In this document: positions 22,881 to 24,289 of the stretch, in pieces | Position numbering within the stretch: the stretch's first letter is position 1 | Layout: each line of letters opens with the position of its first letter | Source of the DNA: JBCCTX01 sp964652565 | GTDB lineage: Bacteria; Bacteroidota; Bacteroidia; J057 | Length of the DNA stretch: 24,289 bases | Reading direction: 5' to 3' | Assembly: GCA_964652565.1 (NCBI GenBank) | Contig: CAZZEC010000088.1 | Coordinates: 1-24,289, forward strand | Notes under the pieces: generated by a model | What the model was told of the DNA's origin: nothing | Database searches by the model: none | The model's input: only the letters and a program-made list of their open reading frames with translations | Program-made: the position numbers and the translations under genes

Positions 22881-23903
22881 CTAGGTTCTACAATGCTGCA
22901 TAATCTCCCATTTCACGGAGCCAGGATTATTGATAATTTGATAAAAGTCATCCATGTATTTATTCATCCTCTTTTTATTGCGTTTGTCTAAATATTCAAA
23001 TCCATTTATTACCTCATAGATATCTTCTCTTTTTTCATTAAATAGATTGAATACTGATTGATATTCCTCTTCTGTTCTACAATAGCCACGATAGAGTCTT
23101 TCTCTGACATTATCGATAGGGAGGTTGTCATTAGGTACAGCATAGGTAGTACTTACAAACCCAGAATAATCAAAATCATAGGGTATAGCTATCGGTAAAG
23201 GTATGGATGGATCATTTAATTTGACTAGCTTGATATTGTGATTTGCAGGCACAGACCAATCCGTATTACCTAAAAAGTATTCAAATACAGAAACTAATGT
23301 CATTTGGTCTCTTTCTGTCCTCTCTGTATGAACTTGTACATCTTCTAATTCTTCACCTCCTAACCTTTCTGCCAAAACATCTATATCTTCAATAAGAAAT
23401 CCCCAATTTGTTTCAGTCTTCTTTTTTCCTTCGGAATCATTGTAGGTTACCTTAGCCAATCGTACTCTAAAACTATTATCAGTAAGTACATTGAAAATCT
23501 TATAACATACATACTCAGCCAATACATATTGCTCATAAGCAGGTCCTTTTCTACATAGTGTAACCATCTTAATTTCATCCCATTTTCTCAGATCGGCATG
23601 ATCGCAGTCTTCAAATTTGAGTTTTATGGGAGGAAATGCGCAATGATTCCTTCTAAAAAAGCCTCTGGCCTTAAGTTTTATTTCACTTTCAAGCAATGTG
23701 CTATCCTCTAAGTAGCATTGGAATTGAGCTAATTGATATTCATCCTTATTCTTGTCTTTGATAAATTTCTTTTGATCAAAAGTAAGAGAGATGTTGACAG
23801 GCTCCTCATGCAGAAAGATGGTTGAAGCAGGTGTCTTTTCCTGAGCACATAACAAACCCAAATTCCAAATGATGTAGATAGCAGCTATTAAAAAAAACTT
23901 CAT
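22881..23903 (-). CDS. Exported CotH-kinase-like protein
   Basis: With ATG 23903 this is a 340-residue protein whose N-terminus MKFFLIAAIYIIWNLGLLCAQ is a good signal peptide; an in-frame ATG 13 codons earlier would place charged residues ahead of it. The layout follows CotH-type atypical kinases. An early beta segment IKLKARGFFRRNHCAFPPIKLKF (about 75-97) resembles the ARGFF/RGNSSF-type region. FLGNTDWSVPANHNIKLVKL (about 210-229) matches the catalytic-loop pattern N-x-D-W-x(n)-N. IPYDFDYSG (about 240-248) matches the metal-binding DxD/DFDxSG segment. CotH proteins phosphorylate secreted proteins, and this one would act in the periplasm or outside. The sequence is divergent, so kinase activity is inference. 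Cys residues (about 63, 88, 100, 117, 133) may form disulfides. It is convergent with the GDPD gene. Confidence 0.75.
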   Translation of the reverse strand: MKFFLIAAIYIIWNLGLLCAQEKTPASTIFLHEEPVNISLTFDQKKFIKDKNKDEYQLAQFQCYLEDSTLLESEIKLKARGFFRRNHCAFPPIKLKFEDCDHADLRKWDEIKMVTLCRKGPAYEQYVLAEYVCYKIFNVLTDNSFRVRLAKVTYNDSEGKKKTETNWGFLIEDIDVLAERLGGEELEDVQVHTERTERDQMTLVSVFEYFLGNTDWSVPANHNIKLVKLNDPSIPLPIAIPYDFDYSGFVSTTYAVPNDNLPIDNVRERLYRGYCRTEEEYQSVFNLFNEKREDIYEVINGFEYLDKRNKKRMNKYMDDFYQIINNPGSVKWEIMQHCRT

Positions 23904-24207
23904 GATGGGGTATTCATTTGTAACTATATGATAAATATCCAAATGTTTTTCAACAACTTCATCATAAGATGTCTATTTATTTTAGGGTATTCACAATACA
24001 TATAAGTAGTAAGACAATATTATCTTTTAAAAAAACACTAGTCACAGTGGCTTTTCAATACGTGCGTAATTAATTCCGCACGTATTGAGCATGAATAAAC
24101 TATAATATAATTTAGTCCATCCACTTAAGTAAATCGACATATTTAGATATACATAACCTAATTTCCTCCCTACAGGGCTGCTTGTGTAGATGGAGAGGGA
24201 GGTGTAG
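23904..24207. other. Non-coding region before the right edge
   Basis: About 300 bases hold no convincing gene on either strand and are AT-rich, except near the hairpin at 24055-24088 and a purine-rich stretch at 24191-24214. No clear TAnnTTTG promoter box is seen on either strand. CCTCCCT (24165-24171) and AGGGAGG (24196-24202) are complementary and could hide the GGAGG that precedes the GTG at 24208. Confidence 0.4.
24055..24088. repeat. Perfect 12-bp inverted repeat
   Basis: TCAATACGTGCG (24055-24066) and CGCACGTATTGA (24077-24088) are exact reverse complements around the ten-base loop TAATTAATTC. The stem is GC-rich compared with its surroundings. No T-tract follows on either strand, so a terminator role is not well supported; a protein-binding site or the processed end of a structured RNA are alternatives. 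Confidence 0.6.
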
Positions 24208-24289
24208 GTGGGTGAATATAATCAAGAAATACTAAATGCATTGTTTCAGCTATACGATCACCCCCTGACGTCCACCGATATATTTACAT
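24208..24289 (+). CDS. Possible 5' end of a gene running off the window
   Basis: From GTG 24208, directly after an in-frame TAG, the frame is open for 27 codons to the window edge and begins V/M-GEYNQEILNALFQLYDH. AGGGAGG (24196-24202) lies five bases before the GTG as a Shine-Dalgarno-like element, which is uncommon in this genome. The opposite strand has a shorter open stretch here bounded by stops. It is too short to name. Confidence 0.3.
   Translation, partial: MGEYNQEILNALFQLYDHPLTSTDIFT

Noticed and set aside
24170..24283. Minus-strand open stretch at the right edge with a proline-rich end
   Set aside because: It is only 38 codons, is preceded directly by an in-frame TAA, and overlaps the better-supported plus-strand start; no family resemblance.
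1..24289. CRISPR array, IS element, prophage or integrase genes
   Set aside because: No regularly spaced repeats, transposase, integrase or phage genes were found, and gene content is chromosomal housekeeping and envelope functions.

Overview
The window is about 24.3 kb of chromosome from a member of the Bacteroidota, and I see no phage, plasmid or transposon genes. Four things point to the phylum: promoters of the TTTG / TAnnTTTG type, almost no Shine-Dalgarno sequences, an outer-membrane-associated protein with the TPR / beta-propeller / CarboxypepD-reg / OmpA architecture of PorE, and a Bacteroidota-type PurM of 388 residues. A Saprospiria- or Chitinophagia-like lineage is possible, but I cannot fix it from the sequence. 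Base composition is moderately AT-rich and uniform, apart from very AT-rich intergenic stretches.

Layout. 1-1216 (minus): an Lrp/AsnC regulator followed by trmD, with touching stop and start codons. 1302-1521 (plus): a stand-alone transcription unit with promoter, a highly unusual 111-nt tRNA-like gene and a strong terminator. 1512-2441 (minus): a protein I do not recognise. 2753-7563 (plus): a YugP-type membrane zinc protease, an MlaE-type lipid permease, the PorE-like OmpA protein and purM. 7550-11805 (minus): a nucleotide-sugar block made of a WbpE-like aminotransferase plus ugd, then a terminator, then UDP-glucuronate decarboxylase plus rfbC; it would supply sugars such as UDP-xylose and a 6-deoxy-hexose for surface polysaccharide. 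11999-13255 (plus): waaA, the Kdo transferase of lipid A/LPS core. 13407-16706 (plus): a small exported protein translationally coupled to ilvE, then folD and queE. 16796-18920: a PspB-like membrane coiled-coil protein (minus), a staphylococcal-nuclease-like protein (plus) and a small exported protein with a possible T9SS-like C-terminus (minus). 19081-22862 (plus): a formylglycine-generating-enzyme-like lipoprotein, aspS and an exported glycerophosphodiester phosphodiesterase. 22881-23903 (minus): an exported CotH-kinase-like protein. 23904-24289: mostly non-coding with one strong hairpin and possibly the first codons of a gene running off the right edge.

Two themes dominate: envelope construction (mlaE, PorE-like protein, nucleotide-sugar genes, waaA, GDPD, FGE-like lipoprotein, CotH-like protein) and translation/tRNA biology (trmD, the odd tRNA, queE, aspS). 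The most striking object is the tRNA-like gene at 1373-1483. It has a leucine-tRNA-like D-arm, a 42-nt variable region and a U at position 37, yet its anticodon is GTC and it carries most of the known aspartyl-tRNA synthetase identity elements plus the U33-G34-U35 motif of queuosine-modified tRNAs. Its own promoter and terminator suggest it is a real RNA gene and not debris.
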